Shown here: piece by piece, positions 25,601-34,065 of the stretch
Numbering within the stretch: the first letter of the stretch is position 1
Layout of the letters: the number at the start of each line of letters is the position of its first letter
Assembly (NCBI GenBank): GCA_903919455.1
Contig: CAIXIJ010000001.1
Location: forward strand, 55,621-119,620
Reading direction: 5' to 3'
Source: an uncultured Acidimicrobiaceae bacterium
GTDB lineage: Bacteria > Actinomycetota > Acidimicrobiia > Acidimicrobiales > Ilumatobacteraceae
DNA length: 64,000 nucleotides
Program-made: the position numbers and the translations under genes
Notes under the pieces: model-generated
What the model was told of the DNA's origin: nothing
What the model saw: only the letters and a program-made list of their open reading frames with translations
Databases searched by the model: none

Positions 25601-27396
25601 TGCCCGGCTCCACGTTCCTCGGCGCCACCTTGCCGTCGTTGGCGATCTCGCTCGATGGAAAGGGCGTCGACCGGGTTCCTGCACTCGCCGCTGCCAGCAG
25701 CGCTGGTGGCTTCCCGAGTTGGATCCAGGACAACAATGGCGTTCGCCTGGAGCAATGTCTCCAGAATGACGGCACCTGCGTGCTGCTGGCCGATGCCACC
25801 TTCAACCCTGCACTGCCGGTGAGCTTCCCGAGTAACTATCCGGTGGAGAGCTTCTTCTCGATCGCCGACTCGGAGCAGGTGGTGTTCCCCGGTCAAGCAT
25901 GCGGCAACGGCACCACGTCGGCAGGTGGGTTCGCCCAGTTGCGAGTGGCGACCGAAGCGGCATTCGCCGGCACCACGCCGGCACCCGGTGGGCAGAACTT
26001 GTTCAACCGCATCCGCATCACAGCCAGCGGATTGTGCCCGAACACCTCGTATCAGTTCGTCACGCCGTACGGCATCAAGACGCTCGTCACCGATGCTGCG
26101 GGCGCGGTGCGGCCGAAGGACGGCACGTTTGACAACGCGAACGTGACGGGCTCCGACCCGGTGCTGCACTCGGTGTTGCGATGGGATCCGAATGTGGCGC
26201 CCGCAGCAGCCGCCGGCTTCATCGGTGACCCCCGTACGTTGCACACGGTGGTGGGCTCGGTATTCCACCTGCTCGGCGATCCCGAGCCGGTGAACTACTT
26301 CCAGGTGGGAGCTCCTGGTGCCTCCATCGCACGTACCGACAAGTTCCTCGTGGCGGGCCGCACGGCTGGCCCGGTGGTGCCCAGCGTGACGGCACGCAGC
26401 TTCGGCTTCGTGCAGGTCGGGTCGTTCACCACTGGCAGCATCGTCATTACCAACATCGGCACCACTCCGGTCACCAACCTCGTGGCCGCCGTGACGGGGG
26501 CGGGCTTCGCGTTTGCTCCTGGCGGCAACGGGTGCGGTTCGGTGGGCCTCACGCTGGGGATCGACGAGTCGTGCACCATCGTGGTGCGGTTCGCGCCCAC
26601 TACAGCAGGTCTGCTGGCCGGCTCTTTGACAGTGGGCCACAGTGGCCTGCGCTCGCCGGTGACGGTGGGCCTCAGCGGTAGCGGCGTGCCGAACCAGACG
26701 CCCGTGCTGGTGGTGGGCCCCACGACGTTCAACTACGGCAACGTGACGGTGGGCGGTACCGCTTCCACCACGTTGCAGTTGAAGAACTCGGGCACCGGGC
26801 CGCTGTTCATCACCAGCATCGGTAAGACCGGGGTCGACGCAGCGCAGTTCACCATCGTGAACAGCACGTGCCACATCAACGACGGCGTGGCACTGACCGT
26901 GAACAACGTGTGCAACGTGACGGCGACGTTCGTGCCCGCGAGCAAGGGTGCGAAGACGGCGTCCTTCTTTGCGGCGGCTACCGATGCCGACGTGGCGATC
27001 GGTCACGTGCCGGTGACGATCCCGAATGCTGTGACATCACTGACGGGTACGGGCGCCCAGGGCACCATCTCGTCGTCGGCCACAACGGTGACCTTGAGTG
27101 GCCGTACTGGCAACGTGACCACATCGAAGCTCACGTTCAGCAATACGGGAACGGCGCCATTCACCGTCAGTTCAGTCACATGGACGGCGGTGACCGGCGT
27201 GGGCACCCTCACCAAGTTCTCCGCCAGTATCACGGGGTGCGCGAATGTGGCGGTCGGTAGGAGCTGCCAACCGGTCATCAGTTTCACCCCTGGTGCTGGC
27301 ACGGTAGGGGAGACATGGTCGGCCGATGCCCGGTTTGTCAGTAACGCTTCGAACAGCCCGTTGGTGACTCGTGTGAACGGAACGCGTTCACGATAA
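22654..27396 (+). CDS. Giant secreted multidomain protein 2 (paralog of the 17.5-kb gene)
   Basis: 1,580 residues, colinear with its two neighbours. The signal peptide has a hydrophobic core at about 34-50 and a VASA cleavage site near 55. Copies of the repeated module begin near residues 69 (GGFPTWFQDVNG), 558 (NTFPDWYQDEHG) and 1018 (GGFPSWIQDNNG), separated by pairs of choice-of-anchor-D domains with the usual TNxGxxPL and CT-VRF-P patterns, and the C-terminus ends in further immunoglobulin-like domains. No cell-wall sorting motif is present. It has its own leader and terminator, so it can be regulated separately from genes 1 and 3. Its third module is closer to that of gene 3 than of gene 1 (EQCLQNDGTCVLLADATFNP). 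Confidence 0.88.
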   Translation: MGVIREVNRRAGLKRGSVGLTSMAPSRAGRGRSLLAGLLLVFSVVPFLGASVASAVPGVPARSSVLNSGGFPTWFQDVNGVRVEPCLDPALTNCLAPLPGPTYDGGALSFPGNYPDEFFYSAVDTQPVIVNDCVAVGAAANPGITAHLALEGAFINGAPAAGEQMVFGRIRLVAKAGSGLCGNTWYTFRTPYGRVTIQTGPDGSLVGGAAAAATIDVGCFPSPASPCNFNDTLAAPVLQIGLLQQAVGAAPGYLGDGSFAAIVGGLDGYNQFEVVKWPAGITPATAGLGTDCIGVDCTVLGGTANFSVLAKLAGPIAASATTLDFGGQVVGTTSTARSIDLTNLGSGALGLGDTVIDDVVVNGAGFALTSTNCSIGTVTAPLAATPLVRDASCFVGLSFTPSALGVATATLDIYANGSAVPFSVNLAGTGTNAGDAPGIATDPVGNVVIPDTRFRTVSEIVPVTVTNTGTAPLLAIPSIVASADSGSFVIASNTCGGAYVPAGQTCTVGIRFVPTHPGLFSELLSIQTNVPGAVIALSLNANASGGNAAVSATTDPVNTFPDWYQDEHGVRVGQCADPANTLCVAAPVASPLVFPSNYPDEWFYYIVQSAPLDVSDPVCEQTPGPLMVETAAEAAFLGPIAANEGITFGRLRIVSRGGLCPNTSYLFTHPYGRTVLSTDSLGDIKPAAGTTDVGCVAVPCDYTQALSATVFESFMEQTVRPGGYLGDPLNPSTATGSPYTDPATGLATNYFNIQRLDTVGQPDSIFGSTDQFTVSGRLVGPMVATPGSFTFPAAQAGLVADARTTTVTFTNDGLAPVAIDAAAVTIEGANAGDFTVIGGTCVASPSLAPAAGCTVDVQFLPAGTGNRSADLILHHNGKNSPLAVPLSGVGLAPVGSAALSSTPAAVQFIDLHQGEASERHDIVISNVGGQAPLQVGAPSVSLGGPFSIVANTCTTLVQPGNTCTMAVRFVPGSAAAFHGVLTVPGSTFLGATLPSLAISLDGKGVDRVPALAAASSAGGFPSWIQDNNGVRLEQCLQNDGTCVLLADATFNPALPVSFPSNYPVESFFSIADSEQVVFPGQACGNGTTSAGGFAQLRVATEAAFAGTTPAPGGQNLFNRIRITASGLCPNTSYQFVTPYGIKTLVTDAAGAVRPKDGTFDNANVTGSDPVLHSVLRWDPNVAPAAAAGFIGDPRTLHTVVGSVFHLLGDPEPVNYFQVGAPGASIARTDKFLVAGRTAGPVVPSVTARSFGFVQVGSFTTGSIVITNIGTTPVTNLVAAVTGAGFAFAPGGNGCGSVGLTLGIDESCTIVVRFAPTTAGLLAGSLTVGHSGLRSPVTVGLSGSGVPNQTPVLVVGPTTFNYGNVTVGGTASTTLQLKNSGTGPLFITSIGKTGVDAAQFTIVNSTCHINDGVALTVNNVCNVTATFVPASKGAKTASFFAAATDADVAIGHVPVTIPNAVTSLTGTGAQGTISSSATTVTLSGRTGNVTTSKLTFSNTGTAPFTVSSVTWTAVTGVGTLTKFSASITGCANVAVGRSCQPVISFTPGAGTVGETWSADARFVSNASNSPLVTRVNGTRSR

Positions 27397-27422
27397 TCGC
27401 CACCAATCCCACCCAGGGAGAG

Positions 27423-27456
27423 CGACCGGCACGGGCAACCGTGCCGGTCGTTCGCA
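27423..27456 (+). terminator. Terminator hairpin of giant gene 2
   Basis: A 12-base-pair perfect stem, CGACCGGCACGG against CCGTGCCGGTCG with a GCAA loop, is followed by TTCGCA. It is the same hairpin as after gene 1 but lacks the T run, so termination may be weaker. Confidence 0.8.
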
Positions 27457-27476
27457 TGTCGGGGCAGTTCATGACG

Positions 27477-27492
27477 CGTGACGAATGTCACA
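27477..27492. promoter_or_regulatory. CRP/FNR-like palindrome, copy 3
   Basis: CGTGACGAATGTCACA matches TGTGA-N6-TCACA at nine of ten defined positions and lies 273 bases before the ATG of giant gene 3. It is followed by an A/T-rich AATAGAGTTTATT stretch that could contain the -10. Confidence 0.55.
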
Positions 27493-27726
27493 ATAGAGTT
27501 TATTGTGTCGATGGAGCGCTCGATATTCGGTCCAACGTCCCACGTCGTACACCGTTTCGCTAGTTCGGTTCCACTGGACGTGTTGGGCCCATCGTTGGCG
27601 GTGGCGATTTCGGCCAGGTCTATGGACGCTCAACACTGAAACCCCGTGTGGCCTAAGCCCTTGGACGGACCTCTGCAGGCGTCATTGACCGCCAAGGTCT
27701 GGTGCGGTTGTCTGGCGATGCGGATT

Positions 27727-27745
27727 GGCCACGACGGGAGTGGCC
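27727..27745 (+). promoter_or_regulatory. Leader hairpin with GACGGGA loop, copy 3
   Basis: GGCCAC (27727-27732) pairs with GTGGCC (27740-27745) around the loop GACGGGA, 20 bases before the start codon. Confidence 0.6.
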
Positions 27746-27765
27746 GGCGGAAAAAGGTGGATTTC

Positions 27766-30700
27766 ATGCACGCGTTGCACATTGCTGCACACGGGGACGC
27801 GCCAGTGCGCGCTTCCCGCAATCGTCGAACCGGCTCTCCTCGCCGGAAGCTGGCGGGTGTGCTGGCCGCACTTGCACTGGTGGGAACTGTGGTGCCCTTC
27901 ATGGGGGCATCGAATGTCTCCGCGGCGGCAACAGCGCCGGCACATTCAACGACGTTGAACCCCGGCGGTTTCCCGCTGTGGTTCCAAGATGCCAACGGCA
28001 TTCGGGTCGAACCCTGCCTCGACCCGGCCCTGACGAACTGCCTGGCTCCCTTGGCAAACCCCGGCGTCTACGACCCGACTCTGCCGCTGAGCTTCCCCAG
28101 CAACTACCCCGACGAGATGTTCTACTCGGCGGTGGACTCCGAGCCGATTCTGCTCGACGACTGCCCGGCTCCCGCCGGCGCCGCAGCTGCAAACCCCGGC
28201 CTTACCGTGCACCTCGCCATCGAAGGCGCGTTCATCAACGGTGACCCCGCAGCTGGCGACCAGATGGTGTTCGGTCGAATCCGTCCCCGGATCCCCACTG
28301 GTGCGGGCATGTGTGCGAACACGTGGTACACGCTCCGCACGCCCTACGGCCCGCTCACGGTGCTGACCGACGCGAACGCCGAAGTGGTTGGCGGCGCAGC
28401 GGCTGCGGTCACCGCCGACATCGGCTGTGTGCCGGCAACGGCCAAGCCGTGCAACTTCGACGACACCCTCAACGCGCCGGCGCTGCAGCAGGGACTGCTC
28501 CGTCAGGTGACGGGCGCAGCGCCCGGCTATCTGGGCGACGGATCATTCGGTCCGGTCACCGGCAGCGCATCGGGCTTCAACCAGCTCGACGTGGTGAAGT
28601 GGCCCGAGGGTGTGTCGCCCTCGGGTGCGGGTTACGGCATCGACTGCACCGACGCCAATTGCGCCGTCATCGGCAGCACCGTCAACTTCGCAGTGTTGGC
28701 CAAGCTGGCCGGCCCTCTCAGCACCTCGGCGAGCACGGTCGACTTCGGCGGCCAGGTGGTCGGATCCACCAGCGCCACTCGCACCGTGACCGTCACCAAC
28801 GTCGGTTCGGGTGCCCTCGGTCTGGACCCGAGCACCATCGACCGCATCGCCATCACTGGCGACGGTTTCGCGCTGGCCACAACGTCGTGCAGCATCGGGG
28901 CTCTCACCGACCCGCTGCCGGCAACGGCGATGGACCGCGACGCCACCTGCTCGGTGGACGTCTCGTTCTCCCCTTCGGCCATTGGCGTGGCCAACGCAAT
29001 CCTGGAGGTCTACGCGAACGGGTCGACCGTGCCGTTCACGGTGGCACTCACCGGTACCGGCATCAACGATGGCGATGCGCCGGCGATCAGCATCAGCCCC
29101 AGCACGAGCGTGGATTTCGGCGCTGTGCGCCTGCTGACGGCGGGTGCCATCCACACGCTCACGGTGACCAACACCGGAACGGCTCCGCTCCTCGTTGAGC
29201 CGTCGATCGTGGCCTCGGCCGATTCGGCAGCCTTCCTCCTGGCGGGCAACTCCTGCACGGGTGGCTACGTGGCCGCAGGCGCGAACTGCACCATCGGCCT
29301 TCGCTTCATCCCCACGCGCACCGGCGTGTTCGCCGAACTGCTGTCGGTGAGCACCAATGCAGGGGCGCCGGAGGTGCTGGCGCTGAACGCGGTGGCCACG
29401 GGTGGCATCGCCGCCGTCTCGAGCACGCTGGACCCCGTCAACACGTTCCCCGACTGGTACCAGGACGAGCGTGGTGTGCGCGTCGGAAAGTGTGACGACC
29501 CGTTCAACCCGCTCTGCATCGCTGCGCCGGTAACCGGCGACGTCAGCTTCCCCACGAACTACCCCGACGAGTGGTTCTACTACGTCGCTTCCTCGGCGCC
29601 GATGGACGTGTCGGATCCGGTGTGCGATCTGGAGCCCGGTGGCCTGGCAGTGGAAGGCGCCACGGAGGCAGCGTTCCTCGGACCGATCGCGCCGAACGAG
29701 GGCATCACCTTCGGTCGTCTTCGCATCGTCAGTCGTGGCGGCCTGTGCCCGAGCACCGAGTACCTCTTCACGCACCCGTACGGTCGCACCATCCTCTCGA
29801 CCGACGCGGCAGGCGACATCAAGCCGGCCGCCGGAACCACCGACTTGGGCTGCCTCAGCGCACCCTGCGACTACTCGCTGGCCCTTTCAGCGGCGATCTC
29901 CGAGGGCTACCTCGAGCAGACGGTGCACCCGGCCGGTTGGCTGGGCGATCCGGTCACCCCGAGCACAGTGACGGGTGCTCCGTACATCGATCCGGCGACA
30001 GGTGTGCCGGCGAACTACTTCAACGTGCAGCGCGTCGACACCATCGGCGAGCCGGACTCCATCTTCGCCTCCACCGACCAGTTCGGCGTGTCGGGTCGTC
30101 TCGTGGGCCCGATGGTGGCATCGCCCGGAGCACTCGATTTCGGCGGTGTGGAGGCTGGCCTTGTCTCGGCCACCGTGAACCAGTCGACCACGTTCACGAA
30201 CAACGGCATTGCTGCCGTCACGTTGGCAGCCACGCCGGTGACCATCGATGGTCTGAACTCGGCCGACTTCACCGTCACCACCAGCACCTGCGCTGCGGGT
30301 CTGGTGCTGCAGCCCACCCAGAGCTGCAGCGTGTCGCTGAACTACCTGCCGCTCGCCACCGGAGTTCGCTCCGCAGCGCTCACGCTGCACCACAGTGGCC
30401 GCAACAACCCGCTCGCAGTGGTGCTCTCGGGCATCGGCAACGCCCCGGCCGGCTTCGCGGCCATCTCGTCGTCGCCGGCGTCGGTCAGCTTCACGGATCT
30501 CAAGATCGGAAGGGCCAGCGAGTCGGTCACCTTGAGCATCTCCAACATCGGTGGCTCGTCACCGTTGCTGGTGGATACGCCCACCATTCCGGCGGGTCAG
30601 CCGTTCTCGATCGTGTCGAATGACTGCCCGACGGTGCAGCCAGGCGTGCAGCCTGGCGGAACCTGCGCCATCAAGGTGCGCTTCGTGCCCACCACCACCG

Positions 30701-32535
30701 GCTCGTTCGCCACCACGCTCAGCTTGCCCAGCAATGCCGTCACCGGCACGCTGTCCGTGGCACTCAGCGGCAAGGCAACGAACGTGAGCCCGGCTCAATC
30801 GGCCACCAGCACGGTTGCGGGTTTCCCGAGTTGGTTCCAGGACGGCAACGGAGTGCGGGTGGAGCAGTGCCTGCAGAACGACGGTCTGTGCGTTCTTCTG
30901 CCCGACGCCACCTTCAACCCTGCGCTGCCGGTGGTCTTCCCGAGCAACTATCCGGCCGAGGCCTTCTACTCGATCGCCGACAGCGACCTTCTGACCTATG
31001 GTCCGCAGCAATGCGCTGGTGGCACGGCGTCGGCCGGTGGGTTCGCACAACTTCGTGTCGCAACGGAAGCAGCGTTCACCACGCCGGCGCCGGCTGCGGG
31101 TGCCCAGACATTCTTCAACCGCATCCGTGTGACGGCGGGTGGTCTGTGCCCCAACACCACCTACACGTTCACGCATCCGTACGGCACGACCAACCTCACC
31201 ACCGATGGTGCAGGCGACATTCGTCCGAAGGACGGCACCTTCGACAACACGAACATGACTGGCTCGGCGCCGGTGAGCCCGGCACTGCTGCGCTGGGATC
31301 CGAACTCTGGTGCCGCGGCTCCCACGGGTTACCTCGGTGACCCCCGGGTGCTGCACAAGGTAGTGGGTTCGCAGTTCCGGCTGTCGCCCTCCGGCGAGCC
31401 AGTGAACTACTTCGGGGTTGCCACGCAAGCCGGTGCACCGATCGGCACGACCGACCTGTTCGCACTGGCAGGTCGTATGGCCGGCCCGGTGGTGAGCAAC
31501 GTCGAGGTGAAGGACTTCGGCGTGGTGGAAGTCGCAAAGAGCAGCACCACGCAGTCGTTCACGATCACCAACATCGGTGCCGCCTCCGTGTCGGCGCTCA
31601 CGACGACGTTGAGCGGAGCGAACGCTGCACTGTTCACCATCACGGCGAACACCTGCGCCGTGGCCAACCTCACGCTTGCCTTGGATCGGAGCTGCACCAT
31701 CCAGGTTCAGTTCCGTCCGACAGTGGCGGCCGGTACCGGGGCCAAGGTGGCAACGTTGACGGTGGGCCACAACGGCCTTCGTTCCCCGGTGACGATTGCG
31801 CTGAGCGGCTTCGCCAACGCAGCGTTGACGCCGGCGCTCACGGTGACCCCCACCACGCTGGCCTTCGGCAATGTGGTGAGCAACACCAGCAGCGCCACGT
31901 CGACGGTGCCCATTCGTAACAGTGGCACGGGTCCGCTGCGCCTCGGTGCACTGGCCATCAGTGGTACGAATGCCAACCAGTACGTGATCGTCGGCACCAC
32001 CTGCCCCACAGCGACTTCGCTGAATGCCGGTGTGTCCTGCACGGTGAGCGTGCAGTTCCGGCCCACGTCGAGCGGAGCAAAGGCGGGAACCATCAGCGTG
32101 ATTGCCACGGATTCCAGCACGGTGCAGGGGCATGTGGCTGCGGTGATGGCGCCGGTGAACGTGTCGCTCACCGGTACGGGTGCGGCGGGCATCATCTCGG
32201 CCTCGCCGGCCACGTTGGCCATCAGCGGTCGACTGGGCGCGGTGGCAACGAGCAGGATCACGCTCACCAACACGGGCACTGCGCCGTTCAGTCTGGTGGG
32301 TAGCCCCGCCATCACGTTCACTGCAGTCTCGGCCAACACTCCGCTGCCCAGGTTCTCTGCCGCCCAAACAGGTTGCAACGCCGTTGCCGTGGGCCGGAGC
32401 TGCACCGTGACGGTGTCGTTCGCGGCTCCCGCCGCTGGCGTGGTCGGCACGGTGTACTCGGTCGACATGGCCATCCTGAGCGACGCATCCAACAGTCGTG
32501 TGGTGGTGCGGGTGAACGGCACCATCGCTCGCTGA
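27766..32535 (+). CDS. Giant secreted multidomain protein 3 (paralog of the 17.5- and 22.7-kb genes)
   Basis: 1,589 residues. The signal peptide has a basic n-region (RRTGSPRRK), a hydrophobic core at about 29-48 and an Ala-rich cleavage site (VSA-A) near 53. The repeated module begins near residues 67 (GGFPLWFQDANG), 559 (NTFPDWYQDERG) and 1019 (AGFPSWFQDGNG); choice-of-anchor-D immunoglobulin-like domains fill the spaces and the C-terminal ~300 residues. Paired cysteines recur within the modules and domains, consistent with an oxidising extracellular site. No anchor motif is seen. The ATG at 27766 is chosen by the conserved leader hairpin and ribosome binding site; the frame remains open upstream to 27646 without signal features. 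Confidence 0.88.
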   Translation: MHALHIAAHGDAPVRASRNRRTGSPRRKLAGVLAALALVGTVVPFMGASNVSAAATAPAHSTTLNPGGFPLWFQDANGIRVEPCLDPALTNCLAPLANPGVYDPTLPLSFPSNYPDEMFYSAVDSEPILLDDCPAPAGAAAANPGLTVHLAIEGAFINGDPAAGDQMVFGRIRPRIPTGAGMCANTWYTLRTPYGPLTVLTDANAEVVGGAAAAVTADIGCVPATAKPCNFDDTLNAPALQQGLLRQVTGAAPGYLGDGSFGPVTGSASGFNQLDVVKWPEGVSPSGAGYGIDCTDANCAVIGSTVNFAVLAKLAGPLSTSASTVDFGGQVVGSTSATRTVTVTNVGSGALGLDPSTIDRIAITGDGFALATTSCSIGALTDPLPATAMDRDATCSVDVSFSPSAIGVANAILEVYANGSTVPFTVALTGTGINDGDAPAISISPSTSVDFGAVRLLTAGAIHTLTVTNTGTAPLLVEPSIVASADSAAFLLAGNSCTGGYVAAGANCTIGLRFIPTRTGVFAELLSVSTNAGAPEVLALNAVATGGIAAVSSTLDPVNTFPDWYQDERGVRVGKCDDPFNPLCIAAPVTGDVSFPTNYPDEWFYYVASSAPMDVSDPVCDLEPGGLAVEGATEAAFLGPIAPNEGITFGRLRIVSRGGLCPSTEYLFTHPYGRTILSTDAAGDIKPAAGTTDLGCLSAPCDYSLALSAAISEGYLEQTVHPAGWLGDPVTPSTVTGAPYIDPATGVPANYFNVQRVDTIGEPDSIFASTDQFGVSGRLVGPMVASPGALDFGGVEAGLVSATVNQSTTFTNNGIAAVTLAATPVTIDGLNSADFTVTTSTCAAGLVLQPTQSCSVSLNYLPLATGVRSAALTLHHSGRNNPLAVVLSGIGNAPAGFAAISSSPASVSFTDLKIGRASESVTLSISNIGGSSPLLVDTPTIPAGQPFSIVSNDCPTVQPGVQPGGTCAIKVRFVPTTTGSFATTLSLPSNAVTGTLSVALSGKATNVSPAQSATSTVAGFPSWFQDGNGVRVEQCLQNDGLCVLLPDATFNPALPVVFPSNYPAEAFYSIADSDLLTYGPQQCAGGTASAGGFAQLRVATEAAFTTPAPAAGAQTFFNRIRVTAGGLCPNTTYTFTHPYGTTNLTTDGAGDIRPKDGTFDNTNMTGSAPVSPALLRWDPNSGAAAPTGYLGDPRVLHKVVGSQFRLSPSGEPVNYFGVATQAGAPIGTTDLFALAGRMAGPVVSNVEVKDFGVVEVAKSSTTQSFTITNIGAASVSALTTTLSGANAALFTITANTCAVANLTLALDRSCTIQVQFRPTVAAGTGAKVATLTVGHNGLRSPVTIALSGFANAALTPALTVTPTTLAFGNVVSNTSSATSTVPIRNSGTGPLRLGALAISGTNANQYVIVGTTCPTATSLNAGVSCTVSVQFRPTSSGAKAGTISVIATDSSTVQGHVAAVMAPVNVSLTGTGAAGIISASPATLAISGRLGAVATSRITLTNTGTAPFSLVGSPAITFTAVSANTPLPRFSAAQTGCNAVAVGRSCTVTVSFAAPAAGVVGTVYSVDMAILSDASNSRVVVRVNGTIAR

Positions 32536-32561
32536 TCCAACAGCTTCCCTGGCGGGAGGGA

Positions 32562-32602
32562 AAGGCCGGCACGCTCATGGCGTGCCGGCCTTCGCCTTTT
32601 TC
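32562..32602 (+). terminator. Rho-independent terminator of giant gene 3
   Basis: AAGGCCGGCACG (32562-32573) pairs with CGTGCCGGCCTT (32581-32592) around a seven-base loop, followed by CGCCTTTTTCC. It closes the three-gene array. Confidence 0.92.
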
Positions 32603-32656
32603 CTACGGGCCGGATGTGGCTCACTGGTGGGGGTGGGGGGGGTCAGCGGTGCAGAC

Positions 32657-34057
32657 TCAGCGGTGGAGCACGATGCGTTCGGCGTGTTCTGGCGTGACGG
32701 CATTCCAGTCGAGTTCGCGCACGATGCGATCGCGCAACGCCGCTGCCGATGCGGGCTCGCCGTGCACGACGAACACCGTGTGCGGCGGCCGCTCTGCAGT
32801 GCGCACCCAGTCCATCAGTTCGCTGGCATCGGCATGCACGGAGAAGCCGGTGAGATCGCACACCTCTGCCTTCACCCGCACGTACTGGCCGTGGATCTTC
32901 ACGCTGCTGGAACCGTCGAGCAACTGCCGGCCGCGGGTGCCGGCGGCCTGGAACCCAACCAGGACCACGCTGTTGCGGTCGTCGGGAAGGAAGCGTTCGA
33001 GGTGGTGCACGACGCGCCCGCCCGATGCCATTCCTGCCCCGGCGATGATGATGGCCGGGCCGCCGCGGGCCGTGACCGCCTTCGAGCCCTCCGAGTCGAA
33101 TACCTCGGTGAGGTTCGGCAGGTCGAACATCGCAGCGTGGCGGGGGAGATCGGCGCGCACGTCGGCGGCGTGCTCCTCGAAAGCTTCGCGATAGATCTGC
33201 AGTGCGGCCAATGCCATCGGACTGTCGACGTAGATGGGCACATGCGGCAGGCGGCCAGCGTCGGCCAACTGGCGCAAGTGGTAGAGCAGCACCTCGGTGC
33301 GGTCCACCGCAAACGCTGGAATGATCACCTTGCCGCCCCGGTCGACGGTGCGGCCGATCACATCGGCGAGGGCCTCGGCGCCGTCGGCGTTGGTGTGCTC
33401 ACGGTCGCCGTAGGTGCTCTCCACCACCAGGAAGTCGCAGTCGCCGACAGGCGAGGGCGGCACCAGCAGTGGGTGCGTAGGCCTGCCGAGGTCGCCGCTG
33501 AAACGAATGGTGGGTCCGTCGATCAGTTCCACGCGCACCGTGGCCGAACCGAGGATGTGGCCCGCAGGTTGGAACGTCACGCGCACGCCGTCACCCGCGT
33601 TGAACGGTTCGTCGAAGGAATGCGACCGCAGCTGTTCCAACGCCGCCCATGCGTCGTCTTCGCCGTAGAGCGCCAACGCCGGATGGTGCTTCGAGTAGCC
33701 CGAGCGGTTCGCGTACTTGGCCTCTTCCTCCTGAAGGCGGGCGCTGTCGGGCAGCACCACCGACATCAGTCGACCGGTGTCGAACGTGACGTGTACTTCA
33801 CCTCGGAAACCGGCCTTCACCAATCGGGGCAGGTAGCCGCAGTGGTCGAGATGGGCATGGCTGATGACCACCGCATCCAGCGTGTCGGGCTGCACGGGAA
33901 ATGCTGCCCAGTTGCGTTCGCGCAGTTCCTTCAGCCCTTGGAACAAGCCCGCGTCGAAGAGCACCCGTCGGCCTGCGTGCTCGACGAGGAACTTGCTGCC
34001 GGTGACCGACTGTGCTGCTCCCAGCGGGATCAGTGTGGTGACTGCACCGTGGCTCAT
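32657..34057 (-). CDS. MBL-fold beta-CASP RNA-processing exonuclease family protein
   Basis: 466 residues with the CPSF/YSH1-like architecture: an N-terminal metallo-beta-lactamase motif HAHLDH (residues 67-72), further ligands at PAGHILGS and FSGDLGRP, a beta-CASP domain (YGDREH, AFAVDR), and a C-terminal RMMBL segment (GFSVHAD, VHGEP). These enzymes cut or trim RNA using zinc. In bacteria the exact role of this branch is unclear. The ATG is fixed by an AGGAGG ribosome binding site five bases upstream. It follows the HD-domain gene by eight bases in the same operon. Confidence 0.9.
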   Translation of the reverse strand: MSHGAVTTLIPLGAAQSVTGSKFLVEHAGRRVLFDAGLFQGLKELRERNWAAFPVQPDTLDAVVISHAHLDHCGYLPRLVKAGFRGEVHVTFDTGRLMSVVLPDSARLQEEEAKYANRSGYSKHHPALALYGEDDAWAALEQLRSHSFDEPFNAGDGVRVTFQPAGHILGSATVRVELIDGPTIRFSGDLGRPTHPLLVPPSPVGDCDFLVVESTYGDREHTNADGAEALADVIGRTVDRGGKVIIPAFAVDRTEVLLYHLRQLADAGRLPHVPIYVDSPMALAALQIYREAFEEHAADVRADLPRHAAMFDLPNLTEVFDSEGSKAVTARGGPAIIIAGAGMASGGRVVHHLERFLPDDRNSVVLVGFQAAGTRGRQLLDGSSSVKIHGQYVRVKAEVCDLTGFSVHADASELMDWVRTAERPPHTVFVVHGEPASAAALRDRIVRELDWNAVTPEHAERIVLHR

Positions 34058-34065
34058 CGAGCCTC

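Larger units (their letters stand above)
27397..27765 (+). promoter_or_regulatory. Terminator of gene 2 and leader of giant protein gene 3
   Basis: The 369-base gap has no gene: a hairpin (27423-27456), a palindrome (27477-27492), 234 bases of unassigned leader, the GACGGGA-loop hairpin (27727-27745) and an AAAAAGGTGG ribosome binding site before the ATG at 27766. The order repeats that of the other two genes. Confidence 0.6.

Noticed and set aside
17482..32535. Search for LPXTG, PEP-CTERM or C-terminal transmembrane anchors in the giant proteins
   Set aside because: All three end in immunoglobulin-like domains with no sorting motif, so a covalent wall anchor is not supported.
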